A stretch of 64,000 nucleotides of DNA from an uncultured bacterium (GCA_903912525.1 CAIWHK010000009.1:62001-126000); one strand, 5' to 3'; positions 26,915 through 37,160 are shown, numbered from the stretch's first letter. The notes: a model not told the origin generated them from the sequence alone. Translations and numbers: made by a program.

Positions 26915-27131
26915 GCATGTTCGGGTACATTCCGTAGTTTGCCTGGATCGTCATCGTGGCCATCGCCTCATGGGGCATCGTGACGGTGTCCTCGAATCTC
27001 GGGGGCCGCAACAAGGCCATCGCCAAGGCGCTCGAGGAGAATACCGCCGTCAGCGAAACGATCAGGCAGCGACTTGAGGCCATCGACGGTCGACTGAGCG
27101 CCGTCGAGAGACGCTCAACGACATCCCCTGA
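26911..27131 (+). pseudogene. Small membrane protein gene broken by an amber codon and a frameshift
   Basis: From the GTG overlapping the ArsR stop, the frame reads MSMFGYIP, then TAG (26935-26937), then FAWIVIVAIASWGIVTV (one membrane helix) and an amphipathic part (LEENTAVSETIRQRLEAID). Near 27112 a one-base loss seems to shift the natural ending VE-TLNDIP-stop (TGA 27129-27131) out of frame. Two lesions in about 200 bases suggest decay, though assembly error is possible. With an intact codon 9 it would be a membrane-anchored coiled-coil partner of the SPFH proteins. Confidence 0.5.
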
Positions 27132-27236
27132 CAAGTCCCTACGCCCACGGGTCCCCGCCGCGGGTGAATACCTGTTCGTCATTCGGGCCGGGCGCGCTAT
27201 GATGGGCCGATTCCGTCATCGACAAGGAGACGTCCC

Positions 27237-28214
27237 ATGAATTATCCGGTCGGTATCCTGGTCGGGCTCGCGGCCTGGTTCATCGTGCGCACCATCCTGA
27301 CCGCGCTGTACACCGTCGACCAGAACGAACGCGCCGTGAAGACGATCTTCGGCCGCGCCGAACGGGTGGGCACGGCCCGCACCATCGATTCGCCGCTGGG
27401 TGAAACGCTCAGCGAAGAGAACAAGACGCGCTACAACTATCCCCAGGTGCGGGTCATCCAGCCGGGCGGTCCCTACTTCAAGTGGCCGTGGGAGCAGATC
27501 TACAAGGTTTCCATCGCCACCCAGACCATCAACATGGCGACCGATCCCGAGGACCCGCACGCCAACGCCGGGGGCACCCTGCTGGAGGCCGTCACCAAGG
27601 ACCAGTTGAACACCGGCCTGACCGGCCAGATCCGCTACCGCGTGGCCGACAACAACCTGTACGCCTACCTGTTCGGCGTGAAGCGGCCCATCCTGCACGT
27701 CATGGGCTATTTCGTCTCGGTGCTGCGCGAGCGCATCGCCAGCTTCGAGGCTCCGCAGCCGGACGCGGCCCGCGGCGAGGAGATGAGCATCGTGACCGGC
27801 GTGTCGATCAACGACCTGCGCAAGAACCTGCGCGACCTGAACGAGCACATGGAGCGCGAGTGCGGTTCGTCGGCCGCGCGCTACGGCATCGTGCTGGATG
27901 CCTCTCTGATCACGGGCATCGACCCGCCGGTCGACGTCGAATCGGCGCTGGCCGCCATCAACACCGCGCACAACCAGGTGTCCTCCGACATCAGCCTGGC
28001 GCAGGCCTCGGCGGACCAGCGGATCGTGCAGTCCAAGCGCGCGGTCGAGATCGAGACGCTGAACGCCCAGGCCGAAGTCGAACCGCTGACGGCGCTGTCC
28101 GAGCAGCTGTACACCCTTCAGCAGAGCGGGCCCGACGCCCTGCAGGCCTACCTGCGCAACGTGCGCCTGAAGCTGTACACCCATGCCCAGCAGATCATCC
28201 GCGAGGTGCGATAA
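27237..28214 (+). CDS. SPFH/band 7 membrane protein 1
   Basis: 325 residues, AAGGAG before the ATG. An N-terminal membrane helix (about 4-26), then a band 7 domain (VDQNERAVKTIFGRAER, VRVIQPGGPYFKWPW), and a C-terminal helical region with QASADQRIVQSKRAVEIE. SPFH proteins form membrane-attached cages or scaffolds. The next gene starts on the last base of its stop (TAATG), so the two are a translationally coupled HflK/HflC-like pair. A weak promoter (TATGAT at 27198) lies upstream. Confidence 0.85.
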   Translation: MNYPVGILVGLAAWFIVRTILTALYTVDQNERAVKTIFGRAERVGTARTIDSPLGETLSEENKTRYNYPQVRVIQPGGPYFKWPWEQIYKVSIATQTINMATDPEDPHANAGGTLLEAVTKDQLNTGLTGQIRYRVADNNLYAYLFGVKRPILHVMGYFVSVLRERIASFEAPQPDAARGEEMSIVTGVSINDLRKNLRDLNEHMERECGSSAARYGIVLDASLITGIDPPVDVESALAAINTAHNQVSSDISLAQASADQRIVQSKRAVEIETLNAQAEVEPLTALSEQLYTLQQSGPDALQAYLRNVRLKLYTHAQQIIREVR

Positions 28215-29122
28215 TGGACAACCTCCTGCAGATCCTGATCCCGGCGGCGGCTGCGTTCGTCGGCATGTGGTTCGCCCTGCCGATCGCGCTGTTCCTGCTG
28301 CGCATGATGGGCCTGTACACGATCGTCCAGGAAGGCACCTGCCAGGTGTTCATGCTGTTCGGCAAGGTGGCGGGCATCATCAACGAGCCGGGCCTGCACT
28401 TCCTGCTGCCGAAGCTGGGCCCGAAGGCCCTCGTCGTGAACTGGCTGGGCAGCCGGCGCGTGCTGGACATGCGCCTGGACCAGCAGTACCTGCGCAGCAA
28501 CCCGGTCAACTCCGAGGAAGGCGCCCCGATGGGCGTCGGCATCTGGTACGAGATGTACATCAGCGAACCGGTGTCCTACCTGTTCAAGAACGCCGACCCG
28601 CGCGGCTCGCTGGCGGCCAACGTCAGCAACGCCGTGGTGCGCTCGTTGAGCAACCTGCCGCTGGAGAAGATGCTCGTGGACCGGCACGCGATGAGCCGCA
28701 CGGTGCGCGAAGAAGTCTCGCCGCGTTCGCAGGAGTGGGGCTACAAGCTGGGCTCGGTCTACATCCGCAAGGTGCACTTCCGCGACGTGGGCATGATCCA
28801 CCAGATCGAGGCCAAGGTGGTCAATCGCTTGCGCCAGGTGACCTCGGCCATCAAGCAGGACGGCGCGAACCAGGTCAACATCATCACCAGCACCGCCGAC
28901 CGGCAGGCGGCCACCGAGTTCGCCAAGGCGGGCGCCATCCGGCCGCGCGTGGTCGGGCAGGCGATGCAGGCCATCACCGCCAACCCCGAGGTGGCCGCCG
29001 CGGTCTTCGAGATCCTCGAGACGCAGAAGATCCTGGAGAGCAAGAGCAAGCTCACGCTGATCCCCAAGGGCAGCGAGCTGCTCGGCCAGTTGCTGGTTTC
29101 CGGACAGAACCCCGCGGTGTAG
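28214..29122 (+). CDS. SPFH/band 7 membrane protein 2
   Basis: 302 residues. A membrane segment at about 6-32 is followed by a band 7 domain (YTIVQEGTCQVFMLFGKVAG, PGLHFLLPKLGP) and a C-terminal segment with repeated AK/AI helices. It probably co-assembles with the previous protein, like HflK with HflC, but there is no adjacent FtsH gene. It ends 10 bases from the convergent gene at 29133. Confidence 0.85.
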   Translation: MDNLLQILIPAAAAFVGMWFALPIALFLLRMMGLYTIVQEGTCQVFMLFGKVAGIINEPGLHFLLPKLGPKALVVNWLGSRRVLDMRLDQQYLRSNPVNSEEGAPMGVGIWYEMYISEPVSYLFKNADPRGSLAANVSNAVVRSLSNLPLEKMLVDRHAMSRTVREEVSPRSQEWGYKLGSVYIRKVHFRDVGMIHQIEAKVVNRLRQVTSAIKQDGANQVNIITSTADRQAATEFAKAGAIRPRVVGQAMQAITANPEVAAAVFEILETQKILESKSKLTLIPKGSELLGQLLVSGQNPAV

Positions 29123-29132
29123 GCCGCCGGTT

Positions 29133-29672
29133 CTACTTGAACCGGGCCTTCACGGAGCCCCAGTTCTCGTCCTCGCTGGGCACCGCCCCGCCGCAGGCCG
29201 GGCAGCCGGTCAGGCCCATCGTCTCGGCCTGCACGCAGGTCAGGCACGTCAGGCCCATGTTGAGGATGGCGCCGGGCGCCGTCGTGTGCGCCGCGACGAC
29301 GAAGGTGTGCGTGCCGGGTTCGAGGCAGACGTCCAGCTGGGCCACGCCCGTGGACTGCTCGCTGGCCAGGCAGGTGCCGGCCGCGCAGTCGTCCATCAGG
29401 ATCACCGCCGTGGCCACCGCCGCCCCCGGGCCGGTGCCGGCGACGGCGGCGAAGTCCACCCAGCCGCCCGTGGTCACGGTCACGTTGACGACCTTCAGCG
29501 TCCAGCCGGTGTAGTCGACGCCGCAGATGACCTCGCCGGGCTGGCCGGTCAGCACATTGAAGAAACCGTTCGAGGCGCAGGTCCAGCTTTGGGAGGGCGT
29601 GCAGTCGAGGGCCAGGGCGGCGGCCGGCAGCAGCAGCAGCGCCAACAGGGCGGTAAGGATCAACGGGCGCAT
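29133..29672 (-). CDS. Small secreted Cys-rich protein, unknown
   Basis: 179 residues, AGGAG upstream. Signal peptide (MRPLILTALLALLLLPAAALAL). The mature part has paired Cys residues (CTPSQSWTC, CAAGTC, CLTC, CPAC), suggesting disulfides, and a jelly-roll-like beta pattern (WVDFAAVAGTG, THTFVVAAHT). No family recognised. Its 5' side faces a 294-base divergent region shared with the CotH-type gene. Confidence 0.65.
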   Translation of the reverse strand: MRPLILTALLALLLLPAAALALDCTPSQSWTCASNGFFNVLTGQPGEVICGVDYTGWTLKVVNVTVTTGGWVDFAAVAGTGPGAAVATAVILMDDCAAGTCLASEQSTGVAQLDVCLEPGTHTFVVAAHTTAPGAILNMGLTCLTCVQAETMGLTGCPACGGAVPSEDENWGSVKARFK

Positions 29673-29966
29673 GGCGATCTCCTGGGGTCGGGGGTGGGGC
29701 CCGGGGCAATTCCGACTATTTTACACGGTTTTTTGGCCGGGACACCGGAAATCTGCCCCCGCGCCCCCCGATATCCGTCCCGTTGCGGGGACCGATGGTC
29801 GAAATTCGCAAAAAAATCACCGTATGTGTGTTATCATCAACACTTGGGGATGAGTCCGGTGGGGACGATTACGGTGGCGTTCCAGCCCCCGCGGTACGCC
29901 GTTCGCCTCTCACCCCCGCCCGCACTCGGCATATCGATGTGACCCCATCGCGGTCAAGGGAGAACC

Positions 29967-32900
29967 ATGTCCATGCGCCGCGCCCTGCTCTGGCTCGCCG
30001 TGCTTTTTCTGTGGGTGTCCCCGGTGGCGGCCCAGACCTTGGTCATCAACGAGATCATGGCCGCGAACGCGACGACGATCGCCGATGACTTCGGCGTCTA
30101 CTCCGACTGGGTCGAACTCCACAACCCCGGCGCCGCGCCCGTCAACCTGACCGGCTACTACCTGACCGACGACCCGACCCTGCCCCAGAAATGGCGGTTC
30201 CCTTCGGGGAGCATTGCCGCGCACGGGTACCTGCTGGTGTGGGCCTCCGACCGGAACCTGGTCTCGCCGGCGGGGCAGTTCCACGCGAACTTCAAGCTCA
30301 GTGCGACCGGCGAGGCCGTACGGCTGACGCTTCCCGACGGCTTCACCATCGTGGACCAGGCGCCGGCGCAGGCACTCGCCTCCGACCAGTCGTTCGCGCG
30401 GTTGCCCGACGGCGGCGCCGCCTGGACCGTGGTCTCCGTGGCCACGCCGGGGACGACGAACACGCCGCCCGTGCCCACCGTGCCCACGCCGGAGTTCTCG
30501 GCATCGCCGGGCACCTACGCCAACCCGGTCTCGCTGGGCCTGACCGTGGCCCAGCCCGGCGCCGTCATCCACTACACGCTGGACGGCAGCGATCCGACCG
30601 AGCTGTCGCCGACCTTCACGGCCCCGCTCACGCTGACCGACCGCGCCGGCCAGGCGGCGGTGTATGCGCTGATCCGGACGAACCCCCTGACGACCGGCAT
30701 GTACGCCTGGCGGCTGCCGCGGGGCGAGATCACCAAGATCAACGTGGTCCGTGCACGCGCCTTCGCCGCCGGCTGCCTGCCCAGCGAGATCCGCACGGGC
30801 TCGTTCATCGTCGGCACGCCCGTGCAGTCCAACGGGCCGTACCCGATCGTGTCGCTGGCCACGCAGCCGGACAACCTGTTCGCGCACGACACCGGGATCT
30901 ACGTGCCGGGCGTCCACTACACGGTGGGCGAAACCGGGAACTACTTCCAGGAGGGCGATGCCTGGGAGCGCCCGGTCCACGTCGAGATCTTCAACCAGGA
31001 CGGTTCGCTCGCGCTGGCGCAGGACACCGGGATGCGGATCTCGGGCGGCATGACCGTCAGCTACCCGCAGAAGACCCTCAAGCTCTACGCGCGGAGCGAG
31101 TACGGCGCCTCGACCTTTGACCTGCCGCTGTTCCCGGACGTGCCCCTGACGTCGTACAAGCGCTTCCGGCTGCGCAACGCCGGCAACGACTGGGCCCTCC
31201 GCGGCTTCTGCGACCTGGCGAGCCACGAGGCGTTCAAGTGCATGGGCCTCGACACGCAGGCAGGGCGCCCGGCGATCCATTTCCTGAACGGCGAGTACTG
31301 GGGCATGGCGAACCTTCGCGAGGAGTACAGCCGGTTCTACTACGAGGGCCACTACGGCATCGCCGCGGCCGACGTGGTCGTCCTCGAGAACAACGGTACG
31401 ATTGATGACGGCCCCCTCGACGCCGCCGTCCCCTATTTCGCCATGCTCGACTACATCGACCAGCACGACATGGCGGACCCTGCCGTGTACGAGCACGTCG
31501 GCACGTTGATGGACGTCGACAACTTCATGCGCTACGTCACGGCGCAGATCTACGTCGCCAACCGCGACTGGCCCGGCAACAACATCACCTACTGGCGGAA
31601 GAACGTCGACGCGTACGACCCCACGGCCCTGCCCGGCCACGACGGTCGCTGGCGCTGGTCGCTCAAGGACCTGGACCTGAGTTGGAGCGACTCGGGCCTC
31701 AATGCCCTGGCCCTGGCCACGGCCACGAACGGACCCGCCTGGCCCAATCCGCCCTGGTCGACGCGCCTGCTGCGCGGCCTGCTCAGGAATCCGACCTTCA
31801 AGCGGGACCTGATCAACTGTTTCGCCGACCACCTGAACTCGACGTTCCAGCCGAACCGGCTGCAGGCGATCTTCAACGGGTATGCGGCCACTTACCGCCC
31901 GGGGAAGGCGGCCTGGCTGGCCCGCTGGGACGCGCAGGATACGTTCGAGGCGGCCCTGAACACCATGAAGGCCTTCCCCCTCTACCGCGCCAACTCGATG
32001 CGCGGCCACATCAACACGCAGTTCGGTCTGGCGGGGACGATGACCGTCACGCTGAACGTGAACAACGCGGCGTACGGCAAGGTCCGCGTCAACTCGCTGC
32101 TCGTCGACGCGAACCTGCCGGGGCTGGCGAATGCGCTGCAGCCGTATCCCTGGAGCGGCGTCTACTTCCAGGGCAATCCGGTGACGGTGACCGCCGTGCC
32201 GGAACCGGGCTACGAGTTCGTCAGCTGGCAGGGCTCCGCCTCGACACAGCCGACGCTGACCTTCACGCCCGGCGCCGCCGCGGTGTCGCTGACGGCGGTG
32301 TTCGCGCCGGACCCGAACCCGCCGGTGCTGGTCCACGCCTGGAACTTCAACGCGCTGCCGGCCGTCGGGGCGCTGAGCGCGGTCGCCGCCGATATCGCTG
32401 CGGTCGGCCAGCCGCTCATCACCTATCCGGGCTCCGGGACCGGCTACCTGGACGCCGTCGAAGGCACGGCGGTCGGGGCCGAAGCGGGCGTCGCGGCCGG
32501 CACGGGCCTGCGCGTCCGCAACCCGTCCGACACGCGCGAACTGCTGCTCGCGCTGCCGCTGAACGGCTACGAACTCCCCCGTCTCGAGATGACCGTCTGG
32601 CGGAGCGCCGAGGGGCCGCGGGATGTCGCGCTGCAGTACGCCTGCGACGCGGCGGGCGTCGACTGGCATGCGCTCGGCAGCGCGATCGCGCCGACGGAGG
32701 CGCCCGCGCGCTTTGTCTGGGATTTCAGCGGCGTCGGCGCGGCGGCGAACAACCCGCACTTCCGGGTGCGCCTGCTGTTCCGGGGAACGCAGGCGGCCGC
32801 GCTCAGCGGCAACACGCGGCTCGACAACATCGCCGTCCGGGCACGCCCGCTCGTCGGCTCGGCGGCGCCGGACCCGTCCGTGCCGGCCGCCGTGGCCGGG

Positions 32901-33170
32901 CTCGGCCTGTCGGCCTCGCCGAATCCGTTCAACCCCGTCACCACGATCCGGCTGCGGGTGCCGCAAGCCGGTCCGGTGGACGTGGCGATCTACGACGTGG
33001 CGGGGCGCCGGCTGCGGACGCTCCACGAGGGGCACGCGGAAGCCGGGTCGCTGTCCCTGGCCTGGGACGGGCGGACGGACAACGGGTCGGCCGTGGCCAG
33101 CGGGGTCTACCTGTGCCGCGGCCGCGCCGCCGGCCTCGAGGAAGTGGTCAAGCTCCAGATCGTGAAGTGA
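29967..33170 (+). CDS. Secreted CotH-kinase-like/lamin-tail protein with FlgD-like tail
   Basis: 1067 residues; ATG behind AAGGGAGAACC. Signal peptide 1-22 ending VAAQ. Domains: lamin-tail (LVINEIMAANATTIADDFG, about 24-160); chitobiase C-terminal-like IHYTLDGSDPT near 195; CotH kinase-like region (about 270-680) with the conserved GNDWALRG, FLNGEYWGMANLREEYS and WRWSLKDLDLSW blocks; a bacterial repeat (VTVTAVPEPGYEFVSWQGSA); a lectin-like stretch; and the tail (SPNPFNPVTTIRLRVP, SGVYLCR). CotH proteins are atypical protein kinases of spore coats, but many secreted CotH-like proteins have no known role. Confidence 0.85.
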   Translation: MSMRRALLWLAVLFLWVSPVAAQTLVINEIMAANATTIADDFGVYSDWVELHNPGAAPVNLTGYYLTDDPTLPQKWRFPSGSIAAHGYLLVWASDRNLVSPAGQFHANFKLSATGEAVRLTLPDGFTIVDQAPAQALASDQSFARLPDGGAAWTVVSVATPGTTNTPPVPTVPTPEFSASPGTYANPVSLGLTVAQPGAVIHYTLDGSDPTELSPTFTAPLTLTDRAGQAAVYALIRTNPLTTGMYAWRLPRGEITKINVVRARAFAAGCLPSEIRTGSFIVGTPVQSNGPYPIVSLATQPDNLFAHDTGIYVPGVHYTVGETGNYFQEGDAWERPVHVEIFNQDGSLALAQDTGMRISGGMTVSYPQKTLKLYARSEYGASTFDLPLFPDVPLTSYKRFRLRNAGNDWALRGFCDLASHEAFKCMGLDTQAGRPAIHFLNGEYWGMANLREEYSRFYYEGHYGIAAADVVVLENNGTIDDGPLDAAVPYFAMLDYIDQHDMADPAVYEHVGTLMDVDNFMRYVTAQIYVANRDWPGNNITYWRKNVDAYDPTALPGHDGRWRWSLKDLDLSWSDSGLNALALATATNGPAWPNPPWSTRLLRGLLRNPTFKRDLINCFADHLNSTFQPNRLQAIFNGYAATYRPGKAAWLARWDAQDTFEAALNTMKAFPLYRANSMRGHINTQFGLAGTMTVTLNVNNAAYGKVRVNSLLVDANLPGLANALQPYPWSGVYFQGNPVTVTAVPEPGYEFVSWQGSASTQPTLTFTPGAAAVSLTAVFAPDPNPPVLVHAWNFNALPAVGALSAVAADIAAVGQPLITYPGSGTGYLDAVEGTAVGAEAGVAAGTGLRVRNPSDTRELLLALPLNGYELPRLEMTVWRSAEGPRDVALQYACDAAGVDWHALGSAIAPTEAPARFVWDFSGVGAAANNPHFRVRLLFRGTQAAALSGNTRLDNIAVRARPLVGSAAPDPSVPAAVAGLGLSASPNPFNPVTTIRLRVPQAGPVDVAIYDVAGRRLRTLHEGHAEAGSLSLAWDGRTDNGSAVASGVYLCRGRAAGLEEVVKLQIVK

Positions 33171-33405
33171 GCGGCGGGGTCCGTCGGCCCGGAGCGGAGC
33201 GGACCGCGGGCGGCAGGCAGTTGCCGCGCCGCAATTGCAATTTCGAAAGGTTTTTGGTAGACTCCCGGGACGCTGCGTTCGCCCGCGGCGGCGCTCTTGT
33301 TTATCGATCCTGAATTCCAGGACTCCAGGGACCCGAAATCGACGCCGGAAACCCGTCCTTGCCGCTCGGGGGAGCGCTGGAGGTTCCGTGCCGAGGAAGA
33401 TCAAA

Positions 33406-36400
33406 ATGTCGCGCAACTCTCTGCGATCAATCACGTTGATGGTGGCTCTGGCCGTTCTGGCCGCCGCTGCGCCCGGCTTTGCGATGAAAATCGACCCGGA
33501 ATTGGCCGCCGCCCTGGCCGGCAAGGATCCCCAGACGCGGGTCCAGGTGCTGGTCATCTTCGACGGCGAGAACCGTGTCCCGGGCAAAATCCTGTCCGAC
33601 CTCGACCAGAGCTCGCCCCAGGTGCGGCGCGGTCAGGTGCTCGCGTCCCTCAAGACGCGGATGAGCGTGACGGCGAACGGCGCCATGGCGGTGCTGACGA
33701 ATCCGGCCTTCAGCGGAGATGTCGCGAATGTGCGCGAACTCTACCTGGCCGGCGCCATTTCGTTCGAAGGCACGGCCGCGGTCGTCAACGCACTGAACGC
33801 CCTGCCCGACAACGCGGTCTTGTTCCACGACAACATGCGCGCCACTCACGACGCCTCGCAGGCCCAGGCGCCCGGCGGCGCCAAGCTGATGCCCGCGGCC
33901 ACCGACACAGCCTGGGGCGTCAAGTGGGTCAACGCCCACAAGGTGTGGAGCCAGCTGGGATTCGACGGCACCGGCGTCATCGTCGGTCATATCGACACGG
34001 GCGTCTGGTTGGCGCACCCCGACCTGGCCGGCGGCATCTGGAACAACCCCGGCGAGATCGTCGGCAACGGCATCGATGACGACGGCAACGGCTTCATCGA
34101 CGACTTCCGCGGCTGGGACTTCGGCGACAACGACAACAACCCCGACGACAACTCGCCCACCGGCGGCCACGGCACGCACACGGCCGGCACGGTGATCGGC
34201 GACGGCACCGGCACCACGCTGACCGGCGTGGCTCCCGGCGCCAAGCTCATCCCGATCAAGGTCTGGAACACCGCCGGCAGCGGCGGCACGCTCGGCATGG
34301 TCTGGGCTTCGGAGCAGTACTGCGTCGAGATGGGCGCGCGCGTCATCACGATGTCGCTCGGGTTCCCCGGCGCCGTCCCGCCTTCCTTCATGCGTGCCGA
34401 GCGCGACAATTGCACGAACCTCCGCGATGCCGGCGTGCTGCTGTGCAACTCGGCCGGCAACGACCACGCCACCTACGATCCGCCGATCGAGTTGGGCCTG
34501 ACCGCGCGCGTGCCCGCGCCCTGGAACCCGCTGGCGGTTCCCTATTCGAGCACCGGCGGCGTGCTGTCGGTTGGCGGCACCGCCTACAAGAACAACGCTG
34601 TCTATTCCGGCTCTTCGTGGGGCCCGGCCAAGTGGAACGATGTGGATCCCTACAACGACTGGGCGTACCTGCCCGGCGCGGGCCTGACCAAGCCCGACAT
34701 CGCGGCGCCCGGCGTGAATGTGAACTCGACCACCGTCGGCGGCGGCTACAGCGGCGACACCTGGACCGGCACCTCGATGTCCTGCCCCCACGTGGCCGGC
34801 GTCGCGGCGCTGATGCTGCAGAAGAACCCCTCGCTCTCGCCGGCGGGCCTCGACTCGTTGATGGAGCAGACCGCGCTGGGCCTGGGCGCTGTGGGCAAGG
34901 ACAACGTCTTCGGTTCGGGCCTGGTCAACGCGCTGGCGGCCGTGCAGGCCGTGCCGGCCGTGCAGCGGCCCGACATCAGCTGGACTGCGGTGCTGCCCGA
35001 TCCGTCAGCCGACCGTGTGCTGGACCCGGGCCAGGTCAGCCCCGTCGCCATCGAACTGCGCAACGCCAGTCACGTCGTGACCGGCACCTCGGTCAGCGCA
35101 AGCCTGGCTGTCGTGGCGAATCCGTGGGTCACCGTCGCCGACGGCGCCGCGGTGTTCCCGAATCTGGCCGTGAACGACGGTACCGGCGACAACCTGGCCG
35201 ACACCTTCAGCCTGAATGTGGCCGCCGGCGCTCCCCAGGGCTATGTGTTCACGATGCTGCTGACCGTGACGGCGGACGGCGGCTTCCAACGCACGTTCGA
35301 CATCGAATGGTATGTGGGCCTGCCCGCGTTCCGCACGCACAACCTGGGCGGCATCGCGTTGACGGTGACCGATCAGGGCATCATCGGCTTCATGTCCGAC
35401 GCCGGCGTCGAAGGCGAAGGCATGAGCTACCAGGGCAGCGCCAGTGGGCTGTTCCTGGGTTCGTTCTGGGCCGGCACCGACGCCAACTACGTGTGCGCGC
35501 GCGACTACAGCGGCACGACGCCCGAGACGTTCGAGTGGCAGGTGACTGCGGCGCCGAACGGGCGCATGAGGGACCTGGGCGTCACCGGTTCGGACCAGAC
35601 GTTCCAGTCCGTGTTCAGCGACGCCGGCCATGCCCTTCCGAAACCGCTGAAGGTGGAACAGACGAGCATGACCTTCGCCATGCCGGACAACGACCGTTTC
35701 GTCATCCTGGAATACCGCCTGACGAACAACGGCGCGGCGGCGCTGCCGGCCCTGTACAACGGCGTGTACTGCGACTTCGACATCAATGATTCCGCGGCCA
35801 ACTTCGGCAACACCGATGCCACGCGGAAACTGTCCTACATGTACAGTGCCGGCGGCCCGTACTACGGCATTGCGCTGCTCGGGAGCACGCCGACCACCAG
35901 CATGAAGATCATCAGCAACACGACCTATGTGTACCCGCTCGCCACCATCGACAACGGCAACCGGAATCGCATGATGCGCGGGACGATGGGCGTGGGCACG
36001 GCGGCCACGGCCGGCGACTGGTCGGCGATCACCGCCAGCGTCGCCAACCTGCCCGCCAACGGCGGCCAGGCGATCGTGGCCTACGCGCTGGTGTATGGCA
36101 GCACGCTGGCCGAACTCGAGCAGGCCGTCGATGCCGCCAACACCCTGTATTCGCCGGTCGCGCCGGTGACCGGCGAGGTGCCGGTGAAGGTCCTGCATCT
36201 CGCGCAGAACCACCCGAACCCGTTCAACCCGGCCACGACCATCGAGTACATGGTGGAGCGTGACGGTCCGGTGCGGCTCGAGGTCTTCGACATGGCCGGT
36301 CACCGCATCCGCTCCCTGGTCGACGAATCGCTCCAGGCCGGCACGCACAGCGTGACCTGGGATGGCCTCGACGACGCGGGCAGCCAGGCGGCCTCGGGGA

Positions 36401-36465
36401 CCTACTTCTGCCGCATGACGGCGGCGGGGGAGACCTCGGCGCGCAAGATGACCCTGGTGAAGTAA
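33406..36465 (+). CDS. Secreted subtilisin-like serine protease with FlgD-like tail
   Basis: 1019 residues, start set by GAGGAAGA seven bases upstream and a signal peptide (1-26, ending GFA). Propeptide-like region to about 165. Peptidase S8 triad: Asp in GHIDTGVW near 198, His in GGHGTHTAG near 258, Ser in GTSMSCPHVAG near 455. After about residue 520 come beta-sandwich regions and the sorting tail (HPNPFNPATTIEYMVE, SGTYFCRM, KMTLVK). Probably a cell-surface or extracellular protease for protein scavenging. The upstream 33171-33405 region is AT-enriched just before the gene (GCAATTTCGAAAGG), a possible promoter. Confidence 0.92.
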   Translation: MSRNSLRSITLMVALAVLAAAAPGFAMKIDPELAAALAGKDPQTRVQVLVIFDGENRVPGKILSDLDQSSPQVRRGQVLASLKTRMSVTANGAMAVLTNPAFSGDVANVRELYLAGAISFEGTAAVVNALNALPDNAVLFHDNMRATHDASQAQAPGGAKLMPAATDTAWGVKWVNAHKVWSQLGFDGTGVIVGHIDTGVWLAHPDLAGGIWNNPGEIVGNGIDDDGNGFIDDFRGWDFGDNDNNPDDNSPTGGHGTHTAGTVIGDGTGTTLTGVAPGAKLIPIKVWNTAGSGGTLGMVWASEQYCVEMGARVITMSLGFPGAVPPSFMRAERDNCTNLRDAGVLLCNSAGNDHATYDPPIELGLTARVPAPWNPLAVPYSSTGGVLSVGGTAYKNNAVYSGSSWGPAKWNDVDPYNDWAYLPGAGLTKPDIAAPGVNVNSTTVGGGYSGDTWTGTSMSCPHVAGVAALMLQKNPSLSPAGLDSLMEQTALGLGAVGKDNVFGSGLVNALAAVQAVPAVQRPDISWTAVLPDPSADRVLDPGQVSPVAIELRNASHVVTGTSVSASLAVVANPWVTVADGAAVFPNLAVNDGTGDNLADTFSLNVAAGAPQGYVFTMLLTVTADGGFQRTFDIEWYVGLPAFRTHNLGGIALTVTDQGIIGFMSDAGVEGEGMSYQGSASGLFLGSFWAGTDANYVCARDYSGTTPETFEWQVTAAPNGRMRDLGVTGSDQTFQSVFSDAGHALPKPLKVEQTSMTFAMPDNDRFVILEYRLTNNGAAALPALYNGVYCDFDINDSAANFGNTDATRKLSYMYSAGGPYYGIALLGSTPTTSMKIISNTTYVYPLATIDNGNRNRMMRGTMGVGTAATAGDWSAITASVANLPANGGQAIVAYALVYGSTLAELEQAVDAANTLYSPVAPVTGEVPVKVLHLAQNHPNPFNPATTIEYMVERDGPVRLEVFDMAGHRIRSLVDESLQAGTHSVTWDGLDDAGSQAASGTYFCRMTAAGETSARKMTLVK

Positions 36466-36502
36466 GATCGAACGGCTCGTCCACTAGCGACGTGTCTTTC
36501 CG

Positions 36503-36532
36503 AAGGCCCCGGCCGGCAACGGCCGGGGCCTT
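36503..36532 (+). terminator. Terminator after the protease gene
   Basis: 12-bp perfect stem (AAGGCCCCGGCC and its complement), 6-base loop, and TTCTG after it, 38 bases beyond the protease stop. Confidence 0.7.
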
Positions 36533-36701
36533 CTGCCCCACGCCGCGCCGGCGGCAACTTCCTGCCGTTTTCGGTTTCCCACACCACGACCCACAGGAAC
36601 CAGCAGTGCGGGCGCACTGACGCCGTGGTTGCTGGGTTCGTTGGATTGGTCCGCGACAGATGCTGGGGCCGGCGTTCGGTGAAGCTCGCAGGCAGGAGGC
36701 G

Positions 36702-37160
36702 TCAGGCAGGACGGACCCGCCGCACCGCCTGGATCATCTGGTCCAGCTGCTGCAGGAACAGCGACCGGTCCTTCTGTGAGAACGGCGGCGGCCCGCCCAT
36801 CATGATCCCCTGCTCGCGCAACTGCTTCAGCAGCTGCCGCGTCGCCAGCGAGTCGCCCACGTTCTCGGGCGTGAACGGCTTGCCGCCGTGGCCAAGCACG
36901 CGCGCCTCCTTGTCCAGGCAGCGCGCGGCCAGCGGGATGTCGCCGGTGATGACGATGTCGTCCTTCTCCGCGTGCTCGACGATCCAGTCGTCGGCGCCGT
37001 CCAGGCCCTGGTCCACGACGACCAGCTTCAGCCACTCGGTGGACGGCACGCGCATATAGCTGTTGGCCACCAGCGTCACCGACAGCTTGTAGCGCTGGGC
37101 GACCTTGTAGGTCTCGTCCTTGACGGGACAGGCGTCGCCGTCGATGTAGATGTGGAGCAT
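36702..37160 (-). CDS. yaiI: UPF0178/DUF188 protein (YaiI/YqxD-like)
   Basis: 152 residues from ATG 37160. The family signature is clear: IYIDGDACPVKDE at the start, VTLVANSYMRVP, DDWIVEHAEKDDIVITGDIPLA, and GGPPPFSQKDRSLFLQQLD. The fold is PIN/NYN nuclease-like with an acidic pocket (D7, D9, D75, D80 region), so RNase activity is suspected but unproven. Cytoplasmic, monocistronic. A decayed copy of one motif lies at 26168-26224. Confidence 0.88.
   Translation of the reverse strand: MLHIYIDGDACPVKDETYKVAQRYKLSVTLVANSYMRVPSTEWLKLVVVDQGLDGADDWIVEHAEKDDIVITGDIPLAARCLDKEARVLGHGGKPFTPENVGDSLATRQLLKQLREQGIMMGGPPPFSQKDRSLFLQQLDQMIQAVRRVRPA

Noticed and set aside
26935-26937. TAG as a pyrrolysine codon
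   Set aside because: The protein is a small membrane protein unrelated to methylamine methyltransferases, and a nearby frameshift supports decay.
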